Source: Lachnospiraceae bacterium (GTDB lineage: Bacteria > Bacillota > Clostridia > Lachnospirales > Lachnospiraceae). From it: DNA of 64,000 nucleotides. The stretch lies in contig CABJAM010000012.1 in NCBI GenBank assembly GCA_902363555.1, forward strand, positions 79,317 through 143,316. The letters run 5' to 3'. The position numbers and the translations under genes are program-made. The notes under the pieces were generated by a model, which was given only the letters and a program-made list of their open reading frames with translations, had not been told where the DNA came from and made no database searches. Below, piece by piece: positions 42,956 to 52,453 of this stretch; the first letter of the stretch is position 1; each line of letters begins with the position of its first letter.

Positions 42956-43157
42956 CACACCCTATAGCGCCGCAGACACACCCTCGCCCAAACGATCGCC
43001 CGCCATCCCCCCGCCCGGAACGCTCCGTCAACATAAATACAACGTAATCAGTTTCACATGCTTTTAAGACATTTTAATTTTTTTGTAAGGACCTGTGTTG
43101 GGGGTCTGTGTTACACTTTAAGAAAGATCGAACTATGGATTTTAATGGAGGGAAATC
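42956..43157 (+). promoter_or_regulatory. Region upstream of the two-component operon
   Basis: About 200 bp. TTTTAA repeats 10 bp apart (43072-43077 and 43082-43087), and CTGTGTT repeats 13 bp apart at about 43094-43113 just before TACACT (a possible -10). Direct repeats of this kind are typical of OmpR-family regulator sites, so autoregulation by the adjacent response regulator is possible but unproven. Confidence 0.35.
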
Positions 43158-43856
43158 ATGGAAGAAGCAATCAACATATTAGTTGTGGATGACGACGCGG
43201 AGATCGCAGATCTGGTAGAAATCTATCTGTGCAGCGCCGGCTATAAAGTATTCAAAGCATTTAACGCCAAGGATGGGCTGAAGATCCTGGCCACCACCGA
43301 TATCAAGCTGGCGATCATTGACATTATGATGCCGGTCATCGATGGGATCGAGATGTGCAAACGTATAAGAGACACGAAAAATATTCCGATCATCATATTA
43401 AGCGCCAAATCCGCGGACCTGGATAAAATCCTCGGACTGTCCGCCGGCGCTGACGATTACATGATCAAGCCGTTTAATCCACTGGAGCTTACGGCCCGGG
43501 TCAAGTCCCAGCTTCGCCGGTACATGGAATTAAATCCCAATGTGAAGGAGAACGACAACATTATCCAGATCAAGGATATCGAGATCGATGTCTCCCGGCA
43601 CAAGGTGCTTGTGGATGAGCGGGAAGTGGCGTTAACACCCATCGAGTTTGATATTTTGAAGCTGCTGGCCAGCCATCCCGACCGGGTATTTTCCACCGAT
43701 GAGATTTTTGAAAAGGTGTGGAATGAAAAAATGTACGAGGCCAATAACACGGTCATGGTCCACATCCGCCGTCTGCGCGAGAAAATTGAAAAGGACCCGC
43801 GCACACCTCAGGTCATCGTCACTGTTTGGGGGGTCGGATACAAAGTTGAAAGCTAA
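43158..43856 (+). CDS. OmpR/VanR-like response regulator
   Basis: This 232-residue response regulator has an N-terminal receiver domain: acidic pocket VVDDDAEIADLV (about residues 10-21), phospho-Asp in AIIDIMMPVIDG (about 55), and Lys in YMIKPFNP. The C-terminal winged helix ends VWGVGYKVES, with HIRRLREKIE as the recognition helix. It resembles VanR in the N-terminal EIADLVEIYL block. It overlaps the kinase gene by 11 bp and leads a 12-gene block, which it probably regulates. No vancomycin resistance ligase is present. Confidence 0.93.
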   Translation: MEEAINILVVDDDAEIADLVEIYLCSAGYKVFKAFNAKDGLKILATTDIKLAIIDIMMPVIDGIEMCKRIRDTKNIPIIILSAKSADLDKILGLSAGADDYMIKPFNPLELTARVKSQLRRYMELNPNVKENDNIIQIKDIEIDVSRHKVLVDEREVALTPIEFDILKLLASHPDRVFSTDEIFEKVWNEKMYEANNTVMVHIRRLREKIEKDPRTPQVIVTVWGVGYKVES

Positions 43857-45090
43857 CTGGTTTAAAAGCTACCGTATGCAGATGCTGTACTACACCGTCC
43901 TCAGTGCGGGGATCACAGCCTGCATCGATGTCACATTTTTATTCATCGCATCAAAAATCATGCGGATGGTCCGGAGCGCGTCAACGACACTTCAGGAAAA
44001 AGCCATGGAAAATTCGGTGAATAACCGGTTAAACGCGCCGGCAAACGGAAATATCGGTGAAACGATCGCCGGCGGCGGTGCGCCTTCCTACGGCTCAGGC
44101 GCAAGCATTCCCGGCGGCGTAAAGCTTTTCGGACAAAGCTTCCACTGGGGTTCCATTATATTCGTTGCTCTTATATCCGTAATTATTTTCATATTGCTTT
44201 TTCATTTCCTTACGCGGAAGATGACCCGTTATATCGAGGAGATCACTGCGACGATACAGCGTATCGCCCAGGGGGATTTTTCCAGTGAAGTGGAAGTGCG
44301 CTATGATAATGAATTTTCGATTATTGCACAGAATCTGAACATTATGGCTTTGGACCTGAGGCTTCTAAAGGAGAAGGAGAGTGAAGCGGAGACGACCAAA
44401 AATGAGCTGATCACCAATGTGGCTCACGACCTGCGCACTCCGCTGACATCGATCATCGGCTATCTGGATATTTTAAATACAAATACCGCATTGTCCGAGG
44501 ATGACAAAAAAAAGTATCTTCTTGTAGCTTACAACAAGTCCAAACGTCTGGAAAAGCTCATCAACGATCTGTTCAGCTTTACGAAGCTGGCGTACGGCAA
44601 CATGCCGTTAAAGGAGGCGGTCATTGATGTGGTCAAGCTGCTGGAGCAGCAGATTGACGAATTTTATCCCAGCTTTGAGGACAATAATCTGGTCTGTGAA
44701 TTTAAAGCCTATGAGCCCAGCGCTATGATCGTGGCCGACGGCGAGATGATTGCAAGGGCCTTTGAAAACCTCATAAGCAATGCTATCAAATATGGCAAAA
44801 ACGGAAAGATCATCAAGGTTATCACTAAAAAGAGCGGAGATTTTATTAAAGTAACTGTTATCAACTATGGCTCGGTAATCCCCAGAGAGGATCTGCCGTA
44901 CATCTTCGACCGCTTTTACAGAGTTGAACAGTCGCGGCAGGAGGGTACCGGCGGTACCGGCCTGGGGCTTTCCATAGCCAAAGGTGTTATTGAGAAGCAT
45001 GGCGGCCGGATCGAGGCGCGCAGCTCCATGGCAGGCACAGCTTTTGAAGTTTATCTGAAGCTGGCTGTCAATCCCAATCTATCAGAGTAG
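43846..45090 (+). CDS. Sensor histidine kinase (VanS-like)
   Basis: This protein of about 414 residues has two membrane helices (about residues 10-35 and 102-122) around a short extracytoplasmic segment of about 65 residues, so it probably senses a membrane or nearby signal. HAMP (about 123-175) is followed by H-box NVAHDLRTPLTSIIGYLDIL (phospho-His about 194), N-box ENLISNAIKYG, and G2 box GTGLGLSIAKG. The start is uncertain: TTG at 43846 fits the overlap with the regulator and has GGGGGG about 12 bases upstream; ATG at 43876 would remove little. The frame runs open into the regulator to 43699, which is spurious. Confidence 0.9.
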   Translation: MKANWFKSYRMQMLYYTVLSAGITACIDVTFLFIASKIMRMVRSASTTLQEKAMENSVNNRLNAPANGNIGETIAGGGAPSYGSGASIPGGVKLFGQSFHWGSIIFVALISVIIFILLFHFLTRKMTRYIEEITATIQRIAQGDFSSEVEVRYDNEFSIIAQNLNIMALDLRLLKEKESEAETTKNELITNVAHDLRTPLTSIIGYLDILNTNTALSEDDKKKYLLVAYNKSKRLEKLINDLFSFTKLAYGNMPLKEAVIDVVKLLEQQIDEFYPSFEDNNLVCEFKAYEPSAMIVADGEMIARAFENLISNAIKYGKNGKIIKVITKKSGDFIKVTVINYGSVIPREDLPYIFDRFYRVEQSRQEGTGGTGLGLSIAKGVIEKHGGRIEARSSMAGTAFEVYLKLAVNPNLSE

Positions 45091-45100
45091 GAGTCTTGTT

Positions 45101-47704
45101 ATGAGATTTAGAAAATTTAAGTTTTTTTGCCTGGCAATGCTTCTTGTTGCCGGAACTATTCTGGGCATTGTGACAGATAAAGCTGCTGCGTCTTCGGCAA
45201 CCGAAAATGAGGACCAGCGCTTTGATGTCGGAATCACCTGTGGCCTTAATGGTTACAGCAAATATAATTCTTATATGCCGGTATATCTTACTGTGACCAA
45301 TAATGGTGAAGATTTTTCCGGAAATGTGCGGATTATTTTTGATTCCGACGGTTATACTGCTGACCGGATCGCTTATACAAAGGCTTTTTTAGCGGCAGCC
45401 GGCGAAACACGGGAAGTCAGTATTACTGTGCCTGAAACGGGAATGACCCCGATTTTTACGATCATTATAGAGGATGAGGATGGAAATGTTTTATATAACC
45501 GCCGTATCCGCACAAGTATGCAGTATACCAATGATATTTATGTAGGTATGCTGACCTCGGATTTTAATGGTTTAAATTATATGGACGGGATACCATTTTT
45601 TTCTTCCTACTATAATGACTATATTTCCCTTCGTATTTTTAAACTGGATGAGACGATCATGCCGGATTCCGGTGTCGGCCTTGAGAATCTGGATGTGATC
45701 GTTATCAATGATTATGACACTTCGCTGCTGAGTGAGCAGCAGTACGGCGCCCTTAAAATGTGGGTGAGCAACGGCGGTATGCTGTTGATCGGCACCGGCG
45801 CCAATTATAATAAAACCCTGAGCCTGTTTAAGGACAATTATCTGACGGGTTCTGTGGGCAGCCTGAGTACGGCTTCGGCGGATTTTAATCTGGACAGCTA
45901 CGAGGCTGTACGGCGCAGCGCACCTTTGGAATATGAGGAGCAGACGATGGAAGCCCTGGAAAATACCGAGCTCATAGAGGATAGCTCCGAAGGGGATAAT
46001 GAGGCCATACGGACAGATAGCGCCGCTTCCAGTGAGACTGCCGCATCCTATGTGGAAGAGTCCACGGATAACAGTATGGTGGACATCAATTTAGGCGATG
46101 TTACACCTCTGGAGTTGAATGCGGTCGATCTGACACTGGATGGCGGTGTGAGTTATCCCGGATTTTTATGTCAGGCAGTTGACAAGGGCGCCGGCCGGGT
46201 TTTTGTATTCCAATTTGATCTGAGCGCAGAGCCCTTTGTAAGCTGGGAGCATAATACCGATGCTATGCAGAATTTTTTCCGGACATTGGCCGATGTGGAA
46301 GTAAAAGGGCAGTTCCACAGCACCTCTTTGGACGTCTACTATGTCCAGGATATGCTGTCCAACTATATTGCCGACAAGCTTCCCGGGATCAGTCGGTATG
46401 CTGTGATCCTTGTCATCTACATCCTGCTCATATCCCCGATTGCGTATTTATTGCTGAAAAAGCTGGATAAACGCCATCTCATATGGGGGATCGTGCCGGT
46501 CCTGGCCGTCGTATTTACAGGGGCAGTATTCATGTTTGGTTCTTCCACCCGGCAAAAAGAGCCGTATTTGAATTACAGTACGATTCTGACGATTGATAAT
46601 AATAAGGCATCGGAAAAAACTTATCTTTCTGCCACCTCGCCCAATAACCGCCGTTTTTCCTTTGATATTGGGGATAATTATCTTGTAAGTCCGCTGTCAG
46701 GTTATACGTATAATACAAATTTCCTGTTTGGTATTTCCAGTCCGGACAGTGATACCGGAGACAGCAGCTACGATATGAATCTGACCTATGCCACAGATAA
46801 AACGACCGTGGATGTGGAAAATATACGCGCTTTTGGCTCAAAGTATCTGGTGGCGGAGCGGGAACGTGATATCAATGGCGCTGTGGATATCGATCTGACG
46901 TATGTGGACGATCATTATGAGGGTACAGTAACAAACCATACAGGTTATTATATCGAGGACGGTTTTATGAAGCTGGGCAATTCCCTCATCCTTGTGGGGA
47001 ACCTGAATGATGGCGAAAGCTTTACGATCGATGAGAGCACACCAACGATCAATAATAAAAATTATTATGAGATTGCCGATGTGATCTACAATAATGTAGG
47101 AAATAGTAGCGGCAGCGACAGAGATGCGGTCAAGCAGAAGATGCTCAGATCCTACCTTAACGGAACGCGCAACGCCTATTATACGTCCACTACCATCCAG
47201 TCGACCTACCAGTTTAATGCATTTATTGCCAATTATCCTGTGAATGTGGCCGATGCCTCCGGGTACGATTCGGCGGGGCAGGTTCTGCTTACAGAAAATG
47301 TAGATATCAGCTATACAAAGGATGGCAGCTTCTATGTGCCCAACATATTAGAAGGATGTAAGGTGATTTCTGGTGAGATCGACGGCACAGAATATTATTT
47401 TTACAGTGATGATGCTGTTATGGAGTGCTACATTCCCGATGCGATTACTGAGGTGATGCGGCTTTCTGTTGTTAATCCGGGAATGGATATGTCGGATATG
47501 ACAAGCGCGCCCATCATTTACTATCTGTATAATTGGGAAACCGGCGTCTATGAGCATGTATTTGCCGATGGCGGCAGCACGATGAGCGGTGTTGTCCTTG
47601 ACAAATATATTAACAATAATGTTATGCGTATCCGTTTTGAAAAGTCTGTCAAAAATACGTATGCGTCCATGACGCTGCCGATCATAAGTTTAAGCGGGAG
47701 GTGA
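45101..47704 (+). CDS. Large membrane-anchored extracytoplasmic protein
   Basis: This 867-residue protein begins with a signal peptide (FFCLAMLLVAGTILGIV, cleavage near KAAASSA). The next 110 residues look like a beta-sandwich (NSYMPVYLTVTNNGEDFSGN). Residues about 145-290 resemble a glutamine amidotransferase-like fold (LDVIVINDYD, WVSNGGMLLIGTGAN). Two membrane helices lie at about 428-450 and 458-480, and the last 380 residues are again outside and rich in Asn/Tyr. No catalytic Cys is evident. It follows the kinase by 10 bp and leads the exporter genes, so it probably belongs to the envelope machine. Function unknown. Confidence 0.7.
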   Translation: MRFRKFKFFCLAMLLVAGTILGIVTDKAAASSATENEDQRFDVGITCGLNGYSKYNSYMPVYLTVTNNGEDFSGNVRIIFDSDGYTADRIAYTKAFLAAAGETREVSITVPETGMTPIFTIIIEDEDGNVLYNRRIRTSMQYTNDIYVGMLTSDFNGLNYMDGIPFFSSYYNDYISLRIFKLDETIMPDSGVGLENLDVIVINDYDTSLLSEQQYGALKMWVSNGGMLLIGTGANYNKTLSLFKDNYLTGSVGSLSTASADFNLDSYEAVRRSAPLEYEEQTMEALENTELIEDSSEGDNEAIRTDSAASSETAASYVEESTDNSMVDINLGDVTPLELNAVDLTLDGGVSYPGFLCQAVDKGAGRVFVFQFDLSAEPFVSWEHNTDAMQNFFRTLADVEVKGQFHSTSLDVYYVQDMLSNYIADKLPGISRYAVILVIYILLISPIAYLLLKKLDKRHLIWGIVPVLAVVFTGAVFMFGSSTRQKEPYLNYSTILTIDNNKASEKTYLSATSPNNRRFSFDIGDNYLVSPLSGYTYNTNFLFGISSPDSDTGDSSYDMNLTYATDKTTVDVENIRAFGSKYLVAERERDINGAVDIDLTYVDDHYEGTVTNHTGYYIEDGFMKLGNSLILVGNLNDGESFTIDESTPTINNKNYYEIADVIYNNVGNSSGSDRDAVKQKMLRSYLNGTRNAYYTSTTIQSTYQFNAFIANYPVNVADASGYDSAGQVLLTENVDISYTKDGSFYVPNILEGCKVISGEIDGTEYYFYSDDAVMECYIPDAITEVMRLSVVNPGMDMSDMTSAPIIYYLYNWETGVYEHVFADGGSTMSGVVLDKYINNNVMRIRFEKSVKNTYASMTLPIISLSGR

Positions 47705-47709
47705 GGTCC

Positions 47710-48657
47710 ATGCTGGAAATAGAAAATCTTTATAAATATTACGGCAGCTTTGCAGCGCTTGGAGGATTAAACCTTTCCATCAAAAAAGGAGAGCTGTTCG
47801 GCTTTGTGGGCCCCAACGGCGCCGGAAAGACGACGACGATGCGCATTATATCCGGCCTTTTAAAGGCGGACAGCGGCAGTGTTCTTGTGGACGGGGTGGA
47901 TGCCCTCCGGGATTTAAAACACTTAAAGGATAAGATTGGCTATATGCCGGACTTCTTTGGGGTTTATGATAATCTTAAAGCCATTGAATACATGGAATTT
48001 TATGCATCGATTTATGGGATCACCGGAAATGAGGCCAGAAAGCTCTGTCTGGAGCTGATGGAACTGGTAAATCTGGGCGATAAGGCGCAAAATTATGTGG
48101 ATGATCTGTCCCGTGGTATGAAACAACGCTTATGCCTGGCTCGCAGCCTGATCCATAATCCGGAGCTGCTCATTCTTGATGAGCCGGCTTCCGGTCTGGA
48201 CCCCAGAGCCCGTTTTGAGATGAAGGAAATTCTCAGAAATCTGATCGATATGGGTAAAACTATACTGATCAGCTCCCATATCCTGCCGGAGCTGGCTGAG
48301 ATGTGTACCAGCATCGGCGTCATACAGAACGGACAGATGGCTCTGTGCGGCGCTGTGGAGGAGATTATGACGATGATGGCTTCCTCCAATCCGCTGGTCA
48401 TTACCATGGTGGATGATGTGGAGCGGGCGGTGACCTTTCTCAAGGAACAGCCCCTTGTGGACAATCTTTCTTATAAAGACATGCAGATCCGGGTAGATTT
48501 CAAAGGTGATGCCGCGGAGGAGGCCTGGCTGTTAGCCGGCCTTGTGAGCCAGAAGCTCCCTGTCCGCAGCTTTATGAGAGAAGAGGGGAACCTGGAATCG
48601 CTGTTCATGCAGATTACGCAAAACGGAGGTGATGACAGTCATGCACATGCACATTAA
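47710..48657 (+). CDS. ABC-2 exporter ATP-binding protein
   Basis: This protein of about 315 residues has Walker A GPNGAGKTTTMR (about residues 38-49), signature LSRGMKQRLCLARSL (about 134-148) and Walker B LLILDEPASGLDP (about 153-165). It is of the ABC-2 drug/polysaccharide/Gld type. The last 90 residues form a regulatory extension. The start at 47710 has GGGAGGTGAGG upstream; the GTG at 47701 is inside that site. It overlaps the permease gene by 17 bp. In Bacteroidetes and Clostridia a similar pair sits next to MoxR/DUF58/VWA genes, suggesting a shared envelope role (inference). Confidence 0.9.
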   Translation: MLEIENLYKYYGSFAALGGLNLSIKKGELFGFVGPNGAGKTTTMRIISGLLKADSGSVLVDGVDALRDLKHLKDKIGYMPDFFGVYDNLKAIEYMEFYASIYGITGNEARKLCLELMELVNLGDKAQNYVDDLSRGMKQRLCLARSLIHNPELLILDEPASGLDPRARFEMKEILRNLIDMGKTILISSHILPELAEMCTSIGVIQNGQMALCGAVEEIMTMMASSNPLVITMVDDVERAVTFLKEQPLVDNLSYKDMQIRVDFKGDAAEEAWLLAGLVSQKLPVRSFMREEGNLESLFMQITQNGGDDSHAHAH

Positions 48658-49507
48658 TCCGGTATTCCGTAAAGAATTAAAGCTGGGCGTGCGCAGCGTC
48701 CGCCTGCCTGTCATTATGCTTATTTATAACAGTTTGCTGGCATTTATCAGTCTGATCGTTTTTTATACCATACTTGAGAGTGCCAAATGGCGGGGAACGG
48801 TGGATTATAGCGCCGTACTCATGCTCTATGCTGTTATGATCGCCATGGAAGGTGTTTTACTGGCGTTCATCGTTCCTGCCATGACCAGTAATGCCATATC
48901 GGGAGAGCGGGAGCGCCAGACGCTGGATATCCTTTTGACGACCCGCATGACGCCCTTTGGTATTATTACAGGCAAGCTCATGTCCTCTATGAGCATGGTC
49001 ATTTTATTGATCATTTCCAGTATCCCGGTCATGTCCATCGTGTTCATATTTGGCGGTGTGACTATCACTGATGTACTGATGATCGTTTTATATCTGATTT
49101 TTGCGGCTGTGTTTTTTGGTACGATAGGTATTGCCTGCTCCGCCCGCTTTAAAAAGACGACCACGTCTACGGTGGTGTCCTATGGCGGTGTGCTGGGGCT
49201 GTGCGGCGGTACACTTTTGATCGTCATTATCAGTGCGCTTATTTCAATGATGCAAAGTGCAGTGAGAACTAAGAGTATTGTCGGTGTCGTCGCACTGATC
49301 CTGCTGTTAAATCCGGGAATGACCACATTTGCTCTGTTAATGGAGCAGCTTGCCAATACGTCGTGGATCAGCACTCTGCTCCATGATGGATTTGGGATTC
49401 CTTTGATTTTCAGCGACCATTGGATTCCTATCAGTATTGTGATGCAGCTTTGTATTATGCTGCTGCTTTTGTGGCGCGCCATGGCAAATCTGAAAGCAAA
49501 GAAATAA
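48641..49507 (+). CDS. ABC-2 family transporter permease
   Basis: This protein of about 288 residues has six to seven membrane helices. SGERERQTLDILLTTRM (about residues 86-102) is the hallmark of ABC-2/NatB-type permeases. The start at 48641 has GGAGGTGA 8 bases upstream; the GTG at 48629 and ATG at 48632 lie within that site. It is the membrane partner of the preceding ATPase. No large outside domain is seen. The substrate is unknown. Confidence 0.88.
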   Translation: MHMHINPVFRKELKLGVRSVRLPVIMLIYNSLLAFISLIVFYTILESAKWRGTVDYSAVLMLYAVMIAMEGVLLAFIVPAMTSNAISGERERQTLDILLTTRMTPFGIITGKLMSSMSMVILLIISSIPVMSIVFIFGGVTITDVLMIVLYLIFAAVFFGTIGIACSARFKKTTTSTVVSYGGVLGLCGGTLLIVIISALISMMQSAVRTKSIVGVVALILLLNPGMTTFALLMEQLANTSWISTLLHDGFGIPLIFSDHWIPISIVMQLCIMLLLLWRAMANLKAKK

Positions 49508-49523
49508 AAAGGAGGGGCGTTTG

Positions 49524-51269
49524 ATGGACACGAATTGGAAAAAGATCGAGCATTATATACGAAAAATACAATGGCGTCTTGCACTTAACAGTCTGTTGGA
49601 CGGCCTCCTTAAAGGTATGGCAGCAGGAAGCGGGGCGGCTCTTTTAATCTCAGTGGCCGCTCTTATTTTCCCGTGGTACGCGTACCCATGGTTTATGCTT
49701 GGGGCGCTGGCGCTTGGACTGATTTCTGGTATCGTTTGGGGGCTTATACACATACCGCGGATGAAGGAGGCTGCTTTGACGGGTGACAGCGCCGGCTTAA
49801 ATGAAGCGCTCATTACAGCGTTGGAGCGCAGGAAGCAAAATGACGCCTTCAGCTTTATGCAGCGCGAGGTGACGGCACAAAGGCTTGAGCATTTTGATCC
49901 CAGAAGGGCAGTGAAGCTTTGTTTTCCATGGAAAACAGGGCTTTTCTTTACCATTTTGGCGGCTCTGTGCGTTGGTCAGTTTTTTATCCCGACACCGGCG
50001 CGGAGTCGGGCTCTTGCCAAGCAGGAGGCGGTGAATGCCCTGGCGGAGAAAAAAGCGCTGATCGAGGAAGTTAAAGATGAGGTGGCTGCGGATGCCGGGC
50101 TTTTGCCGGAAAAAAAGGAGCAGCTTACCCATATTCTGGATCAGGCGCTTGAAGAGCTGGCCCAGGCGGAATCGGTGATGGATAAGGCTTATGAGGATGC
50201 TGTTCAACGGCTGGATATGAAGCTTGCCAAGGCAGCAGAGGGCAGTGATGAGGATGGTGTTAAGGAAAGCGTTATGTCCATGTCCATGAAAATGGACCTG
50301 CCCTCGGCCACAGAAGCCAATGCCTGCGCCCGGGAGCTGACGGAAGGCCTGAAACGGATGAAGGATAAAAACGGGAACAACCTTGGAGAAAAAATGAGCG
50401 AGGACACCCTCGGTGCGTTGGCATCGGATATGGCCAGAAAGCAGGCCGCCGGGCAGCTTTCCCAGGAAGCGCTGGAACAGATGGCGCTGGCGGCGGATGT
50501 GGATGCGTCATCGCTTAAAAATCTTATGGATGATACGATGGGGCAGTTGGCGGCTCAGAATATGGATATAAAAAAGCTGTCCGGCAGCGGCGACGGCACC
50601 CCAGCCGCCAGTTGCGATAATACGCTATCCGGCGGTGATGACGGCCAGCCGTCCGGTTTTGCCGGAAATAATTCGGGTGGAACCGGCAATGGCAGTGGTC
50701 CTAGCGGCAACGGATCTGACGTTAATGACGGCGGCAGCGCCGGAAATGGTTCCAACGGAGACGGAGCTGGCGGTGATGGCAGTGTGTCAGGAATGGCGTC
50801 CAGCAGTGGAAGCGGAAGTAGCGGCAACAGCGGAAGCGGTGGCAGCACCGATGGCAGCGGCTCCAGCGGAAGCGGTGCTGGTACCGGAGGTTCCGGCGGC
50901 AGTGGCAGTGGAAACGGAAGTGGAACGGGCTCCGGCGGAAATGGTAGCGGAAGCGGTGCCGGCAGTGGTTGGAATTATGGCAGCCGGCAGGGATTTGAAA
51001 AAGAGGCGTCGGACAGCGGCATCGGGGAAGTACTCAATCTCCCCAATTATAAGCTGGGCGATGACGACAATCTCCAGGGAACAAAATCCAACGGGAATAA
51101 AACCGTGCAGATGACCAACAGTGCATTGACCTATGCCGGACAGAGCGTAGGCTATGATCAGGTCATCGGTGATTACAGCGCCGATGCCTATCAGCAGATC
51201 GAACAGGCGCAGATTCCAGACGGCATGAAGGACCTGGTGAAAAACTATTTTTCCGCGCTGAATCAATAA
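49524..51269 (+). CDS. Coiled-coil membrane protein with Gly/Ser/Asn-rich linker
   Basis: This protein of about 581 residues has two N-terminal membrane helices (about residues 27-75) and a third (about 137-157). A charged coiled coil (about 160-310) is followed by a low-complexity region of about 135 residues (about 355-490) made of Gly, Ser, Asn and Asp. The C-terminal 80 residues end MKDLVKNYFSALNQ. The layout resembles the DUF4175-like proteins found in MoxR/DUF58/VWA operons of other bacteria, but homology is not proven. The start is ATG at 49524 with GGAGGGG 6 bases upstream. The linker probably crosses the outer surface or acts as a spacer. Confidence 0.6.
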   Translation: MDTNWKKIEHYIRKIQWRLALNSLLDGLLKGMAAGSGAALLISVAALIFPWYAYPWFMLGALALGLISGIVWGLIHIPRMKEAALTGDSAGLNEALITALERRKQNDAFSFMQREVTAQRLEHFDPRRAVKLCFPWKTGLFFTILAALCVGQFFIPTPARSRALAKQEAVNALAEKKALIEEVKDEVAADAGLLPEKKEQLTHILDQALEELAQAESVMDKAYEDAVQRLDMKLAKAAEGSDEDGVKESVMSMSMKMDLPSATEANACARELTEGLKRMKDKNGNNLGEKMSEDTLGALASDMARKQAAGQLSQEALEQMALAADVDASSLKNLMDDTMGQLAAQNMDIKKLSGSGDGTPAASCDNTLSGGDDGQPSGFAGNNSGGTGNGSGPSGNGSDVNDGGSAGNGSNGDGAGGDGSVSGMASSSGSGSSGNSGSGGSTDGSGSSGSGAGTGGSGGSGSGNGSGTGSGGNGSGSGAGSGWNYGSRQGFEKEASDSGIGEVLNLPNYKLGDDDNLQGTKSNGNKTVQMTNSALTYAGQSVGYDQVIGDYSADAYQQIEQAQIPDGMKDLVKNYFSALNQ

Positions 51270-51371
51270 ATAGACGGCTGGGCAACTAACTGTCCGGGCC
51301 GAAGGCCACCCGATTTGTGGCGTGATCAATAGACGATTGAAACAGACTTGATAAGAACAGGAGACTCAATA

Positions 51372-52355
51372 ATGATAGACAGTAGTGAACAGATTTCAGA
51401 AATTATCGACAAAATGCATTTGTGCGAGGCTGAGATCAGCAAAGGCATTATCGGTCAGAAAGATATTATACGGCAGGTGCTGCTGGCGATACTGGCAGAC
51501 GGCAATGTTCTTTTAGAAGGTGTACCAGGACTTGGAAAAACCCAGCTTGTAAAAACACTGGCAAAGGTACTTTCTGTGTCCTTTTCGCGGATCCAGTTCA
51601 CACCGGATTTAATGCCGGCCGATGTGACGGGAACAAATCTTATTATCCGGGAGGGCGGACGAAATTCTTTCTCCTTTGAACCCGGCCCCATCTTTGCCAA
51701 CATTGTGCTGGCCGATGAGATCAACCGGGCAACGCCGAAAACTCAAAGCGCCCTGCTGGAAGCCATGCAGGAAAAGACAGTGACTGTGGGCCGTAAGACT
51801 TATGAACTGCCCCTGCCGTTTATCGTTCTGGCGACTCAGAATCCAATTGAAAATGAGGGCACCTATCCGCTGCCTGAGGCACAACTGGACCGATTCTTAT
51901 TTAAGCTGAACGTTGCTTTCCCGTCTTTGGAAGAGCTTAAAGGGATCATGGATATTACTGTGAGCAACAAAACGGTGGAGCTTACCCCCGTCCTTTCCGG
52001 AGATGATATTTTACAGATGCGTGATGTCATTGCCCAGATGCCCATGGCGGAGGCTGTGGCTGACTATGCTCTGCGGCTGATCATCGCCACGCACCCCACA
52101 GGCGAGACGGCTCCCGAAATAACGAAAAAGTACGTACAAAACGGCGTCAGCCCCAGAGCGGCACAGGCGATATTTAAAACGGCCAAGGCCCGGGCTTTGA
52201 TGGAGGGGCGGTTAAATGTTTCTTTTGAAGATGTGGAATTTGTGGCATTTCCAGCCATGCGCCACCGGATCATCCCCAACTTTGACGCGATGTCCGACGG
52301 GGTGGACAACGACCATATTATCCGTGAGATCATTAAGGAAATCCGAAGATTTTAA
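51372..52355 (+). CDS. MoxR family AAA+ ATPase
   Basis: This protein of about 327 residues has Walker A LEGVPGLGKTQLVKTLAK (about residues 47-64), Walker B VLADEINRATPKTQSALLEA (about 113-132), sensor QNPIENEGTYPLPEAQLDRF, and a C-terminal AAA lid. MoxR ATPases act as chaperone-like partners for VWA-domain proteins. The following DUF58, VWA and VWA genes are the usual partners. CAGGAGA precedes the ATG; an earlier TTG frame at 51348 is unsupported. A 102-bp gap before it could hold an internal promoter, though none is clear. Confidence 0.93.
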   Translation: MIDSSEQISEIIDKMHLCEAEISKGIIGQKDIIRQVLLAILADGNVLLEGVPGLGKTQLVKTLAKVLSVSFSRIQFTPDLMPADVTGTNLIIREGGRNSFSFEPGPIFANIVLADEINRATPKTQSALLEAMQEKTVTVGRKTYELPLPFIVLATQNPIENEGTYPLPEAQLDRFLFKLNVAFPSLEELKGIMDITVSNKTVELTPVLSGDDILQMRDVIAQMPMAEAVADYALRLIIATHPTGETAPEITKKYVQNGVSPRAAQAIFKTAKARALMEGRLNVSFEDVEFVAFPAMRHRIIPNFDAMSDGVDNDHIIREIIKEIRRF

Positions 52356-52453
52356 GACAAGTATGCGTAATTTAGTATGCAGGCCGTATAAAAATGTAAT
52401 TTTGTGTGCATATGGCCTATCACGAAAAAATTTGTGGGCATGGAGGCAGGCGA

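Noticed and set aside
42177..43034. Long minus-strand ORF (285 codons) and a plus-strand ORF (42753-43067) over the rnpB region
   Set aside because: They cross RNase P RNA and the perfect hairpin, have no ribosome sites, and translate structured RNA. They are spurious frames.
43158..45090. Vancomycin resistance regulators
   Set aside because: Similar to VanR/VanS in motifs only; no vanHAX-like ligase or dipeptidase genes follow.
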